Below, piece by piece: positions 1-6,969 of a stretch of 64,000 bases of DNA. The DNA is taken from the NCBI GenBank assembly GCA_027459705.1, contig DAIDHM010000033.1, forward strand, positions 1 through 64,000. Reading direction: 5' to 3'. The notes below the pieces were generated by a model. That model did no database searches. It was given only the letters and a program-made list of their open reading frames with translations, and had not been told where the DNA came from. The translations under genes and the position numbers were made by a program. This DNA comes from Ktedonobacteria bacterium (GTDB lineage: Bacteria > Chloroflexota > Ktedonobacteria > Ktedonobacterales > JACDGC01). How positions within the stretch are numbered: the first letter of the stretch is position 1; each line of letters begins with the position of its first letter.

Positions 1-2
1 GT

Positions 3-1070
3 GAACCACAGCTTGTGCCGCCAATCTGGGCAAATCTCCACCATTATGACGCCGTGCGCGATGGCTATGCCGACGCGCTGACCGGGTTGCTGCGGGCGTT
101 GGGAGTACCGGGCGGTCCGAAGACTGTCTCGCCGTTCCTGGCGGCGTTGCTCCCGGGAAATGGCCAGGTTGTCAGCCCTGCTTCACCAGTCCCGCCACCC
201 CGCTCCACTGCTTCGCCGCACTTCCCGGGCCTGCCGCCAGAGAAACTGCCGCCCCGGCTCGTTCAACTGGGCTTCACTGGCCAGGCGCGCGCCGTCGAGG
301 GGCGACCGGTGGATGTCATTCTCCCGCCGCTCTGTCATGTCGATGCGGGACCGTTCTGGATGGGGAGCCGGAACGATCCCCAGGCGAGAGATGATGAACC
401 CTGGCACCAGGTGACGACGGGCGCGTATGACATTGGCACGTACCCGGTGACGGTGGCGGAGTATGCCTGCGCGGTGCGGGCGGCGATAGTGAAAGAACCA
501 GATGGGTGGTCCCGTCAGCAATGGAAGGGTTTGGACCACCCGGTGGTCAATATCAGGTGGCAGGATGCGGTTGCTTATGTCGCATGGCTGGCACGGATGA
601 CAGGCGAACCCTGGCGATTACCGACCGAAGCGGAGTGGGAAAAAGCGGCGCGGTGGGACCAGGCCAATCAGGTGGCGCGTATCTATCCCTGGGGAGATGC
701 ATGGGATCCTCAGCGGGCGAATGTGGATAATTCAGGCGGGAAGTCCTTGAGTAGTCTGATCCTAGGAGCACGAACCACGGCGGTTGGGTATTATGCGCAG
801 CAAAGCGATGCCAGCCCGTATGGTTGCCACGATATGGCGGGAAATGTCTGGGAGTGGACCAGCAGTATCTATAATGCGTCCGCCTATCAACCAGATAATA
901 AAAGAGAAAATAACAGTGATAGAACATCATGGCGAGTGCTGCGGGGCGGTTCGTGGGTCAACCTCTCCAGGTTCGCGCGCGCGGCGGACCGCGGCAGGTA
1001 CAGCGTAGTCATCTACCTCGGCAACTGTGGTTTTCGCTTGGTTCGTGGGGTGGGGGCTGGCTCTCACTAA
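3..1070 (+). CDS. SUMF1/FGE-fold protein, 5'-truncated by window edge, probable DGR target
   Basis: Reading is open to the left edge, so this is the C-terminal part of a longer protein; the track's GTG start at 15 is probably internal. The first ~35 residues (PPIWANLHHYDA..LLRALG) resemble the end of a TIR-type effector domain, which is inference. After a Pro/Ser linker, residues ~105-350 form a formylglycine-generating-enzyme/C-type-lectin fold: FWMGSRNDP, YPVTVAEY, HPVVNIRWQDAVAYVAWL, RLPTEAEWEKAARW, GNVWEWT, RGGSW and GFRLV. The paired catalytic cysteines of true FGE enzymes near the C terminus are missing, so it is likely a binding domain, not an enzyme. Between RGGSW and GFRLV nearly all non-conserved codons are NNC, as expected of a retroelement-mutagenised variable region. 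Partner domains lie outside the window. Confidence 0.85.
   Translation, partial: EPQLVPPIWANLHHYDAVRDGYADALTGLLRALGVPGGPKTVSPFLAALLPGNGQVVSPASPVPPPRSTASPHFPGLPPEKLPPRLVQLGFTGQARAVEGRPVDVILPPLCHVDAGPFWMGSRNDPQARDDEPWHQVTTGAYDIGTYPVTVAEYACAVRAAIVKEPDGWSRQQWKGLDHPVVNIRWQDAVAYVAWLARMTGEPWRLPTEAEWEKAARWDQANQVARIYPWGDAWDPQRANVDNSGGKSLSSLILGARTTAVGYYAQQSDASPYGCHDMAGNVWEWTSSIYNASAYQPDNKRENNSDRTSWRVLRGGSWVNLSRFARAADRGRYSVVIYLGNCGFRLVRGVGAGSH
957..1070 (+). other. Candidate DGR variable region at 3' end of SUMF1-fold gene
   Basis: From codon 957 to 1025 fifteen codons end in C (GTC AAC CTC TCC TTC GAC GGC TAC AGC GTC ATC TAC CTC GGC AAC), interrupted only by AGG, GCG, CGC, GTA. This is the pattern left when template AAC codons are randomised at adenines. 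It sits between the conserved RGGSW and GFRLV motifs, exactly where variable regions lie in known C-type-lectin DGR targets. It is followed by a G-rich stretch, like an initiation-of-mutagenic-homing element. No template repeat or reverse transcriptase is visible in the window, so the assignment is inference. Confidence 0.55.
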
Positions 1071-1471
1071 ATTGTTCTTGTTTCCTTGCTTTCTATTATG
1101 GTGGAGTAGTGATCCGTTTAGGGCGCGCGAGGACGGTGGGGGTCCCCAGCGCGCGCAGCGCGAAAAATTTTTTGCGGAATGGGAGTGTGGTGGAGCGGGA
1201 CGGTGCGTCGTGGCGAAGGCGGCGCGCGCGGGGAGATGCTCATGGAAACCGCTCGCTGACGAGATCCTTTCACCACTCGCTCGCGGAGAATGATGCGGTA
1301 GCGACGGGCATAGCCTGAATGCCCGGGGGGGAGGCACAATGTGATACGATATGAGCAAACAGCCCCCTGTCAGTCTGATTTGTTCATTGCGGCTACTGGA
1401 GCATGGATCCGCCACCTGGCACCTGTGCTCAATCTCCCGCATACGTTCCATGATGGAGGCGTCTCAAATTC
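1071..1471. other. Intergenic region with GC hairpin and A/T-tract inverted repeat
   Basis: No convincing gene. The ORF at 1027-1293 has unlikely composition and overlaps the tail of the preceding gene. The stretch holds a GC-rich inverted repeat (GCGCGC near 1123-1128 and 1150-1155, with GGGG/CCCC inside), directly followed by an AAAAATTTTTT tract flanked by GCG/CGC (about 1158-1176). It may terminate the upstream transcript or form the hairpin often found just downstream of DGR variable regions. The remainder to 1471 should carry the promoter of the next gene; no clear consensus was seen. Confidence 0.4.
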
Positions 1472-2545
1472 ATGAGCATTCGTGTCGGCTATCGCGCCAT
1501 GATCATCGACAACGACACCTGGTCGTCGCGCCTCGCCCAATTTCTCTACAAGCCGGAGTATAACAATAAGATTATCCAGAGTGTGTCCTTCCTGGATTCG
1601 CTCCATGACGCGCTGATCCACGCTGAACAACAAGATTTCATTTACATCGATCCTTTTGCCTTCAATATGACAGACGCCGTCCGTTTCATCGTTGAGGTGC
1701 AGGCCCGTTACCCGGTGAAAGCGTTTACCCTCTATCGCAGTGGCCGCAAATGGCAGGAACGCGGGCGTGAACTGGAAGGGATCGCCATGCCAACGGTGCG
1801 TCTGCGGACTATGCTTGCTCTCGACAAAGATAGTATGGAAAACGCGAACTTCGGTCAGCTGGTACGCGATAACCTGATGAGCATGGATCGAGAATTTCAA
1901 TCGTTGCTGCAACGATCGACTTTCACGACCGATATGGGTGGCACGCGCAGCGGTGTCTGGGGGGCACAAGATTTTGGCGGTCCCCGGCCCGTCCAGCCTG
2001 CCTATGATCCGGGATATGCCCCTATTCTCCCCTCACCGACGGGGTATGGGGTGACCCAGCAGCAACTGCGCGATCTGGCGGATATGGTGGCGATGCAGAT
2101 CGGTCGGCCGATGGCCTCGACTTCCACGCACCCACTGCTGCAATCGCCCGAGATCAGTCAACTCACCCAGCAGGTCGCCAGCACCCGTGAACAACAAACG
2201 ACGATGCGCGAACAGATCGGGCAGATCCAGTCGGCACTCGGCCCGCTCCAGCAAGCCGTGAACAACGCGCAAGGCCAGATCACCGCGATGCAGGGCACGC
2301 ATACCAAACAACAAGAGACCGTCACCGCCGTCCAACGCGACCAGCGCGAGCATAGCCGACAGGTCGGTAATGTGGAGCAGCGCGTGCGTGAACTCGAAGC
2401 GCGCTTGGCGCGCGCCGATCAACAAAACGGAGAACTGCGAAAAGGATTGCGCGTCGCCCAATGGCTGGCTATCGGACTCAGCGCCGGACTCATGGTCATC
2501 ATTCTGGTGGTGATCAGCATTCTTTTGGCACACAACCATTTCTAA
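1472..2545 (+). CDS. Tail-anchored protein with receiver-like N-terminus and coiled coil
   Basis: No family is recognised with certainty. Residues ~7-110 look like an alpha/beta receiver-type fold (AMIIDNDTW strand with acidic residues, DFIYIDPF, then VKAFTLYRS), possibly a degenerate response-regulator domain. A Pro/Gly-rich linker follows (about 150-190). Residues ~215-320 are Gln/Glu-rich heptads typical of coiled coil (QQTTMREQIGQIQSALGPL). A single hydrophobic segment (WLAIGLSAGLMVIILVVISILL) lies at the very C terminus with only HNHF after it. The topology is therefore cytosolic with a C-terminal membrane anchor. The start at 1472 is preceded by a weak GGAGG at some distance; ATG 1499 is an alternative. 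A role in signalling is inference. Confidence 0.75.
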   Translation: MSIRVGYRAMIIDNDTWSSRLAQFLYKPEYNNKIIQSVSFLDSLHDALIHAEQQDFIYIDPFAFNMTDAVRFIVEVQARYPVKAFTLYRSGRKWQERGRELEGIAMPTVRLRTMLALDKDSMENANFGQLVRDNLMSMDREFQSLLQRSTFTTDMGGTRSGVWGAQDFGGPRPVQPAYDPGYAPILPSPTGYGVTQQQLRDLADMVAMQIGRPMASTSTHPLLQSPEISQLTQQVASTREQQTTMREQIGQIQSALGPLQQAVNNAQGQITAMQGTHTKQQETVTAVQRDQREHSRQVGNVEQRVRELEARLARADQQNGELRKGLRVAQWLAIGLSAGLMVIILVVISILLAHNHF

Positions 2546-2795
2546 CCAATCCCGCGCGCAGCACAACCAGGCAACGTCTGTGCCAGCAGCCAGCGAACAG
2601 ACCATTTGGAACCATGTGCCGCGCCCTTTCTGCCCTAGTCGGCCTGATTATGGTAAGAAGGAGCGCAGTACATTCCTGGCACAGTGAGCCATGCGCCGCG
2701 TGGTGGCGGCCATGGGGGTGGGTGGGGAGCAAGCACGGACACATTTTGGAGCCTGACACAGCGTTCGTGGATCGAGTGGAGGATAGGGCCGCATC

Positions 2796-4115
2796 ATGAC
2801 AGAGAACACCCGGGGAACCGGATTTTCCCCAAGCAACACCATTTTTGTCTCGCTCTGCTTTGAAGGGCCAGACACACGCTATTCCATCGCGGGTGGGTTG
2901 GGAACCCGCGTCACCGAACTGACCGAGACCCTCGCGCACATGGGCTATGAGACTCATTTGATCTTTATTGGCGACCCCGCCGAGGAGCCGGTTGAATACC
3001 GGGTCAACGGCAAACTGATCCTCAAACGCTGGAGCCAGTGGATCAGCCGCTATTATCCCAATGGCGTCTATGATGGTGAGGAGCATAAGCTCTTCGATTA
3101 CAATGAGAGCGTCCCATACCACGTCCGCACCGCGATCATAGAACCAGCGGTCGCGCAGGGCAAAGTCGTCGTCGTGATGGGCGAGGATTGGCATACGGCT
3201 GAGGTCATTACGCGCATCTCCGATGATCTCTACTGGCATGGCTTGCGCGATAAAGTATTGCTGCTCTGGAATAATAACTCGCTGATGTCGATGGGGCGCA
3301 TCAACTGGAAGCGATTGAACTATGTTTCGGCGATCACCACCGTCAGTCGCTATATGAAACATCGCATGTGGGAGTGGGATGTCAATCCACTGGTTATCCC
3401 CAATGGCATCCCGCGGCGCTTCCTGGATCCCGTCTGCGCCGATTGCACCAACCAGCTCCGCGATATCATTAAAGGCGAGGACGGCAGCCGCGGCTTTCTC
3501 TTCAAGATCGGTCGCTTCGATCCAGATAAGCGCTGGATGATGGCGATTGAGGCGGCCGCCCGGCTGAAATATTCGGGGCATCCCATGCGCATGGTCATTC
3601 GCGGGGGCATCGAGCCCCATGGCGCGGAAGTGATCAGCCGAGCTCGCCACCTGGGATTGGTGGTGCGAGATGTCGAGGCGCGGCGCCCATCGCCCACCGA
3701 ATGCCTGGACCTGCTCCGCAATGCGGGCGAGGCCGATGTGTATAATCTGAAATTCTTCGTTCCCGAAGAGTTCGTCCGGATGTGCTATGCGGGTTCCGAT
3801 GCGACCCTGGCGAATTCTGGGCACGAGCCGTTTGGCCTGGTCGGGCTGGAAGTCATGGCCGCCGGCGGCATCGCCTTCACCGGATCGACTGGCGAGGATT
3901 ACGCCGTCAGCTTTGAGAACGCTGTCAGTCTGGAGACTGATGACCCCGACGAGATTGTGGGCTATCTGATTCATCTCGCGCGGCATCCCGAAGATCGCGA
4001 GAAAATTCGCCAGGCTGGTCGCCAGACCGCCCAGGAATACCTCTGGGAATCTGTGCTGGAGAACCTCTTTGGCAAACTGGAATATCTGGGGCGCAAACAG
4101 AGTTTGATCTTCTGA
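2796..4115 (+). CDS. GT4-type glycosyltransferase
   Basis: A 439-residue GT-B fold enzyme predicted to transfer a sugar from a nucleotide-sugar donor to an unknown acceptor in the cytoplasm. The N-terminal half contains GGLGTRVTELTETLAHMGYETHLIF, the glycine-rich loop and helix of GT-B enzymes including glycogen-synthase-like proteins. The C-terminal Rossmann domain opens with FLFKIGRFDPDKRW and has the family E-x7-E motif in EPFGLVGLE (about residues 343-351), which binds the donor. The ATG at 2796 has GTGGAGG upstream. It stands alone and ends in a strong shared hairpin terminator. The acceptor (glycogen, cell-wall polymer or small molecule) cannot be decided from the sequence. Confidence 0.85.
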   Translation: MTENTRGTGFSPSNTIFVSLCFEGPDTRYSIAGGLGTRVTELTETLAHMGYETHLIFIGDPAEEPVEYRVNGKLILKRWSQWISRYYPNGVYDGEEHKLFDYNESVPYHVRTAIIEPAVAQGKVVVVMGEDWHTAEVITRISDDLYWHGLRDKVLLLWNNNSLMSMGRINWKRLNYVSAITTVSRYMKHRMWEWDVNPLVIPNGIPRRFLDPVCADCTNQLRDIIKGEDGSRGFLFKIGRFDPDKRWMMAIEAAARLKYSGHPMRMVIRGGIEPHGAEVISRARHLGLVVRDVEARRPSPTECLDLLRNAGEADVYNLKFFVPEEFVRMCYAGSDATLANSGHEPFGLVGLEVMAAGGIAFTGSTGEDYAVSFENAVSLETDDPDEIVGYLIHLARHPEDREKIRQAGRQTAQEYLWESVLENLFGKLEYLGRKQSLIF

Positions 4116-4119
4116 ACCT

Positions 4120-4170
4120 CACACAACGCGACGGAGTTGGCCGGGCAGGCCTCCCCCGTCGCGTTGTGTG
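4120..4170. terminator. Bidirectional hairpin terminator between glycosyltransferase and rplL
   Basis: A perfect 15-bp stem (CACACAACGCGACGG / CCGTCGCGTTGTGTG) closes a 21-nt loop between the convergent genes. There is no long T-run on either side, so it may act through both strands as a weak intrinsic terminator. Confidence 0.75.
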
Positions 4171-4216
4171 ACGTACCCGGCGCGTGAGCATGTACCCACG
4201 CGCCAGGTCGAGTGGA

Positions 4217-4618
4217 CTAGACCGGCTTGACTTCGGCCGTCGCGCCAGCTTCTTCCAGCTTCTTCTTGGTGGCGTCGGCGTCTTCCTTGCTGGTGTTTTC
4301 CTTGATCGCCTTGGGAGCGCTCTCGACGAGTTCTTTCGCTTCCTTCAGGCCAAGGCTGGTCAACTCGCGGACCACTTTAATGACATTGATCTTCTTGGTG
4401 GCGTCAGCAACGCCAGTCAGCATGACGTTGAATTCCGTGGGAGCTTCTTCTTCCACTTGAGTGACCGTTGGGGTTGCCGGGCCAACTGGCATGGCGCCCA
4501 TCATCGCCGGCGCGGCGGCGGTCACGCCCCACTTGTCCTGCAGCTGCTTCGTCAATTCGACAAGATCGAGCACGCTCAACTCATTGATCTGCCCGATGAT
4601 TTCATCAACCTTTGCCAT
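4217..4618 (-). CDS. rplL: 50S ribosomal protein L7/L12
   Basis: Ribosomal stalk protein that recruits translation GTPases. The N-terminal dimerisation helices ([32 protein letters not shown]) are followed by an Ala/Pro hinge and the C-terminal domain ([46 protein letters not shown]...). The length of 133 residues is normal or slightly long because of the hinge ([17 protein letters not shown]). The start was moved to ATG 4618 with GAGGGAAA upstream; the longer track ORF only adds the intergenic spacer. It lies directly downstream of rplJ in the conserved order and is presumably co-transcribed and autoregulated through the rplJ leader. Confidence 0.97.
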   Translation of the reverse strand: MAKVDEIIGQINELSVLDLVELTKQLQDKWGVTAAAPAMMGAMPVGPATPTVTQVEEEAPTEFNVMLTGVADATKKINVIKVVRELTSLGLKEAKELVESAPKAIKENTSKEDADATKKKLEEAGATAEVKPV

Positions 4619-4708
4619 GATGTACTTTCCCTCATTCTCACGCGAGTCGCGTGGATTCTCAATGATCTCGGCGAATGGGACCCGATGGACCATTCCCCAC
4701 ATGTGTTT

Positions 4709-5233
4709 TTAGAACGTCGCGCCCTGCTGTTCCGCATAGTTGCGCAACACCTGCACAAGATCGCGCAGTGGGGCGCTCAAGACGCCAAAGGCCTGATTCA
4801 ATGGCCCCTGGATCATCCCGACACTCTGGGCACGCGCCTCTTTCTGGCTGGGGAGCTTCGAAATATCTTCGAGCTGATGTGCTTCGAAAGGCACTTTGCC
4901 CAGCATGCCGCCCTTGACCGTGACAATTTTCGAGGTGCGGACATAGTCCATCACCGCTTTCGCGGCGGCCGATTCATCGCCATAGCCAATGGCGACCGCC
5001 GTCGGTCCATTCAATTGTTTGTCGACATTGGCGACATCCGCTTCATGGGTGGCGATGCGCAACAGGGTATTCTTGACGACCTGGAAATCGAGTTGCGCGG
5101 TGTGCATTTTCTTGCGCAGGTCGATCTGCTCGCTGACACTCAGTCCCTGGGTCTGCATCAAGACCACCGCTTTGCTGCGCCGCAATTTCTCGACGAGGCC
5201 GCTAATGATGGCAGCTTTTGCTTCCGTTGGCAC
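4709..5233 (-). CDS. rplJ: 50S ribosomal protein L10
   Basis: Anchors the L7/L12 dimers on 23S rRNA. Characteristic features are the N-terminal RNA-binding region (AAIISGLVEKLRRSKAVVLMQTQGLSVSEQIDLRKKM...VVKNTLLRIA), the internal GPTAVAIGYGDESAAAKAV, and the C-terminal helix that binds L12 (LRDLVQVLRNYAEQQ). The length of 174 residues fits the family. The start chosen is GTG 5233, because AGGAGG lies 8 nt upstream and the track's longer N terminus is leader sequence. It is first in the rplJL unit. rplK and rplA, usually upstream, are not in this window. Expression is probably controlled by the leader and attenuator described separately. Confidence 0.96.
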   Translation of the reverse strand: MPTEAKAAIISGLVEKLRRSKAVVLMQTQGLSVSEQIDLRKKMHTAQLDFQVVKNTLLRIATHEADVANVDKQLNGPTAVAIGYGDESAAAKAVMDYVRTSKIVTVKGGMLGKVPFEAHQLEDISKLPSQKEARAQSVGMIQGPLNQAFGVLSAPLRDLVQVLRNYAEQQGATF

Positions 5234-5511
5234 GCGGGTTCCTCCTTTCTCAGATGCATCGCGCGCGGCTGTGTACACCGCTGGTCTGAATGGTACGCGA
5301 CGGTATCGGCTCACCGAGGATCGCGTTGCTTCGACCAACAAAAAAGCCCCCGCAGGCAATCTGCTTGCCCGGGGACTCACTGGCGGATATCACGCCGACC
5401 ACACGCGTGTGATCAGGCAATCTCTCACCACCTCAACAGGCTCCACATACTGGGGAGTGGACTTAAGCGCTCAGGGCGCACCCGCAGTCTTCGGTGTGCA
5501 AATTCGCTCGC
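5234..5511 (-). promoter_or_regulatory. rplJL leader (probable L10 autoregulatory leader)
   Basis: About 280 nt of untranslated leader lie between the predicted transcription start and the rplJ GTG. The leader contains a complete intrinsic-terminator structure well before the gene, as in L10-leader attenuators. A palindromic CACACGCGTGTG element lies upstream of the hairpin. Recognition by the L10-L12 complex is inferred from position and family knowledge. Confidence 0.6.
5339..5374 (-). terminator. Attenuator hairpin in rplJ leader
   Basis: On the minus strand CCCCG-GGCAA pairs with TTGCC-(TG)-CGGGG, followed by GCTTTTTTG. This is a classic intrinsic terminator about 105 nt before the rplJ start codon. 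Its place inside the leader argues for attenuation, not for ending another gene. Confidence 0.8.
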
Positions 5512-5518
5512 TGAGCGT

Positions 5519-5547
5519 ACTATACCCCATGGAATCGTGGGACGCAA
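5519..5547 (-). promoter_or_regulatory. Sigma-70-type promoter for rplJL
   Basis: TTGCGT and TATAGT are separated by 17 nt on the minus strand. The predicted transcript starts near 5511. Confidence 0.65.
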
Positions 5548-5656
5548 GGGTACTGGACCTCTGTATATGCCAGCAACCGCCTCGCTACGCGCTACGCGGA
5601 CGACTTGACGGCCCCTCTAGGATAAGGTCAGACTATCCAGAGGAGCACGTAATCCC

Positions 5657-6910
5657 ATGCCTATGGCGCTACCGGTTGATTTCCTGCTCGTCAGTCGCGC
5701 ACCGACGATCGACCTCGCGATGATCGCCACGGCCATTGGCCCCTTGCGGCCCGGCATGATCGTGGAGATTCCGGATCCTACCCCGGACCAGCACGCTGGG
5801 CGCGAACAGCGCCAGACGCTGGGGCGCGTCACCATCCACGAGACGCTGGCGCGGGTTGACCTGACGATGACCTGTGGGCGACATGCTCGACCTGTACTGG
5901 CGGATATGCCCGCCGAAGTGCTCGCGCGGCTGACGCGGCCGCTGGATCCGTCGCAACTGGCGACAGTGCGCGCTGGGACGTGGGCAATCGATGTGCATGC
6001 CGACATCGGCGACCCAGATCGCGCCTGGTGTCTGCGCTGGATCGTGCGCATCGTGGCGGCGGTCGCGGCGACAGTGGACGCCCTGGCCTTCGATCCAGCG
6101 GCGCAGGTATTATGGACCCCGACGCGGTTGCAGGCGCTCGTGGATGCTGGGCTGGATCGGCAGGTGACGCTGCACCGCGAAGCATGGGGGCCAGAAACCT
6201 GCTGGCTGCATACCCATGGCCTGCAGAAATTAGGCCAACCTGAGATCGAAGTGGTCGAAGTGCCGTTGGCGCTGGGCGATGAGGCCGAGAGGGTGCTGCG
6301 TCAGATCATCGTAGCCCTGGCCGCGACACCTGCCAGTGATGGACCCAGCCTGCGGGCGGGCATGCGGGTGGAGTGCGCGCCTGGCGTCGAACTCATGACG
6401 CGTGTGGCCCGGCATGATCCTGACCATGCGGCCCCCTGGGGTCGCTTGCGCTTGGTGACGTTGCCCCCTCCGGGAATGCCTCCGGTCGACGATGCCAATG
6501 CCGCGATCATCGCGACCGCGCTGGCCAGCATCTCAGCGGAAGCGCGACAGAACTGGCCCGTGGCGATGCGGCGGTTAGATCACATCCTGACGGCGGCGCC
6601 CGATGATGCTGGTGCGCGGGCGATGCGCGCGCGGGCCTGGCTACAGATGGGCGAACCAGCGGCGGCGCTGGATGCGGCGCGTACGTTGACGCTCCTGGCT
6701 CCTGGTGACGCGCGCGGTCCGCTCTGCGCGGCGCAGGCCCTGTTAGCGCTTGGGCGCATTGTCGAAGCGCGCGCGGCCGCTGACCAGGCCATCAGCCTGG
6801 ATCCTGGTTGCGCCGAGGCCTATCTCGTCCGCGCGACCCTCTGCGACCGGTTGCGCGACCCCGCCGCCGCCGCGGCAGACCGCGCGCGGGCCGCCATCCT
6901 GGCGGATTGA
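5657..6910 (+). CDS. TPR-repeat protein with uncharacterised N-terminal domain
   Basis: A 417-residue soluble protein. Residues ~290-415 contain at least three TPR-like helical repeats (ARQNWPVAMRRLDHILTAAPDDAGARAMRARAWLQMGEPAAALDAARTLTLLAPGDARGPLCAAQALLALGRIVEARAAADQAISLDPG), a scaffold for protein binding. The N-terminal ~280 residues form an unidentified alpha/beta domain; the segment HTHGLQKLGQPEIEVVEVP resembles a motif of some DUF4261-type proteins, but I am not certain. The start ATG 5657 has AGAGGAG about 11 nt upstream; ATG 5663 is possible. It is divergent from rplJL and convergent with the tldE-like gene. No function is claimed beyond protein interaction. Confidence 0.75.
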   Translation: MPMALPVDFLLVSRAPTIDLAMIATAIGPLRPGMIVEIPDPTPDQHAGREQRQTLGRVTIHETLARVDLTMTCGRHARPVLADMPAEVLARLTRPLDPSQLATVRAGTWAIDVHADIGDPDRAWCLRWIVRIVAAVAATVDALAFDPAAQVLWTPTRLQALVDAGLDRQVTLHREAWGPETCWLHTHGLQKLGQPEIEVVEVPLALGDEAERVLRQIIVALAATPASDGPSLRAGMRVECAPGVELMTRVARHDPDHAAPWGRLRLVTLPPPGMPPVDDANAAIIATALASISAEARQNWPVAMRRLDHILTAAPDDAGARAMRARAWLQMGEPAAALDAARTLTLLAPGDARGPLCAAQALLALGRIVEARAAADQAISLDPGCAEAYLVRATLCDRLRDPAAAAADRARAAILAD

Positions 6911-6969
6911 AGGTGCATTCCCGCGATTGCCAGCCGTGGTCCGGGTGGCCCTCTGGCGGTCGCGTGTCG

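Noticed and set aside
1027-1293. 88-residue ORF after the SUMF1-fold gene
   Set aside because: It overlaps the gene's tail in another frame, has odd Trp/Cys/Arg-rich composition and crosses hairpin DNA.
2514-3986. 490-residue minus-strand ORF
   Set aside because: Antisense shadow of the glycosyltransferase, which has clear family motifs.
4184-5608. 474-residue plus-strand ORF
   Set aside because: Antisense to rplL and rplJ, which are certain.
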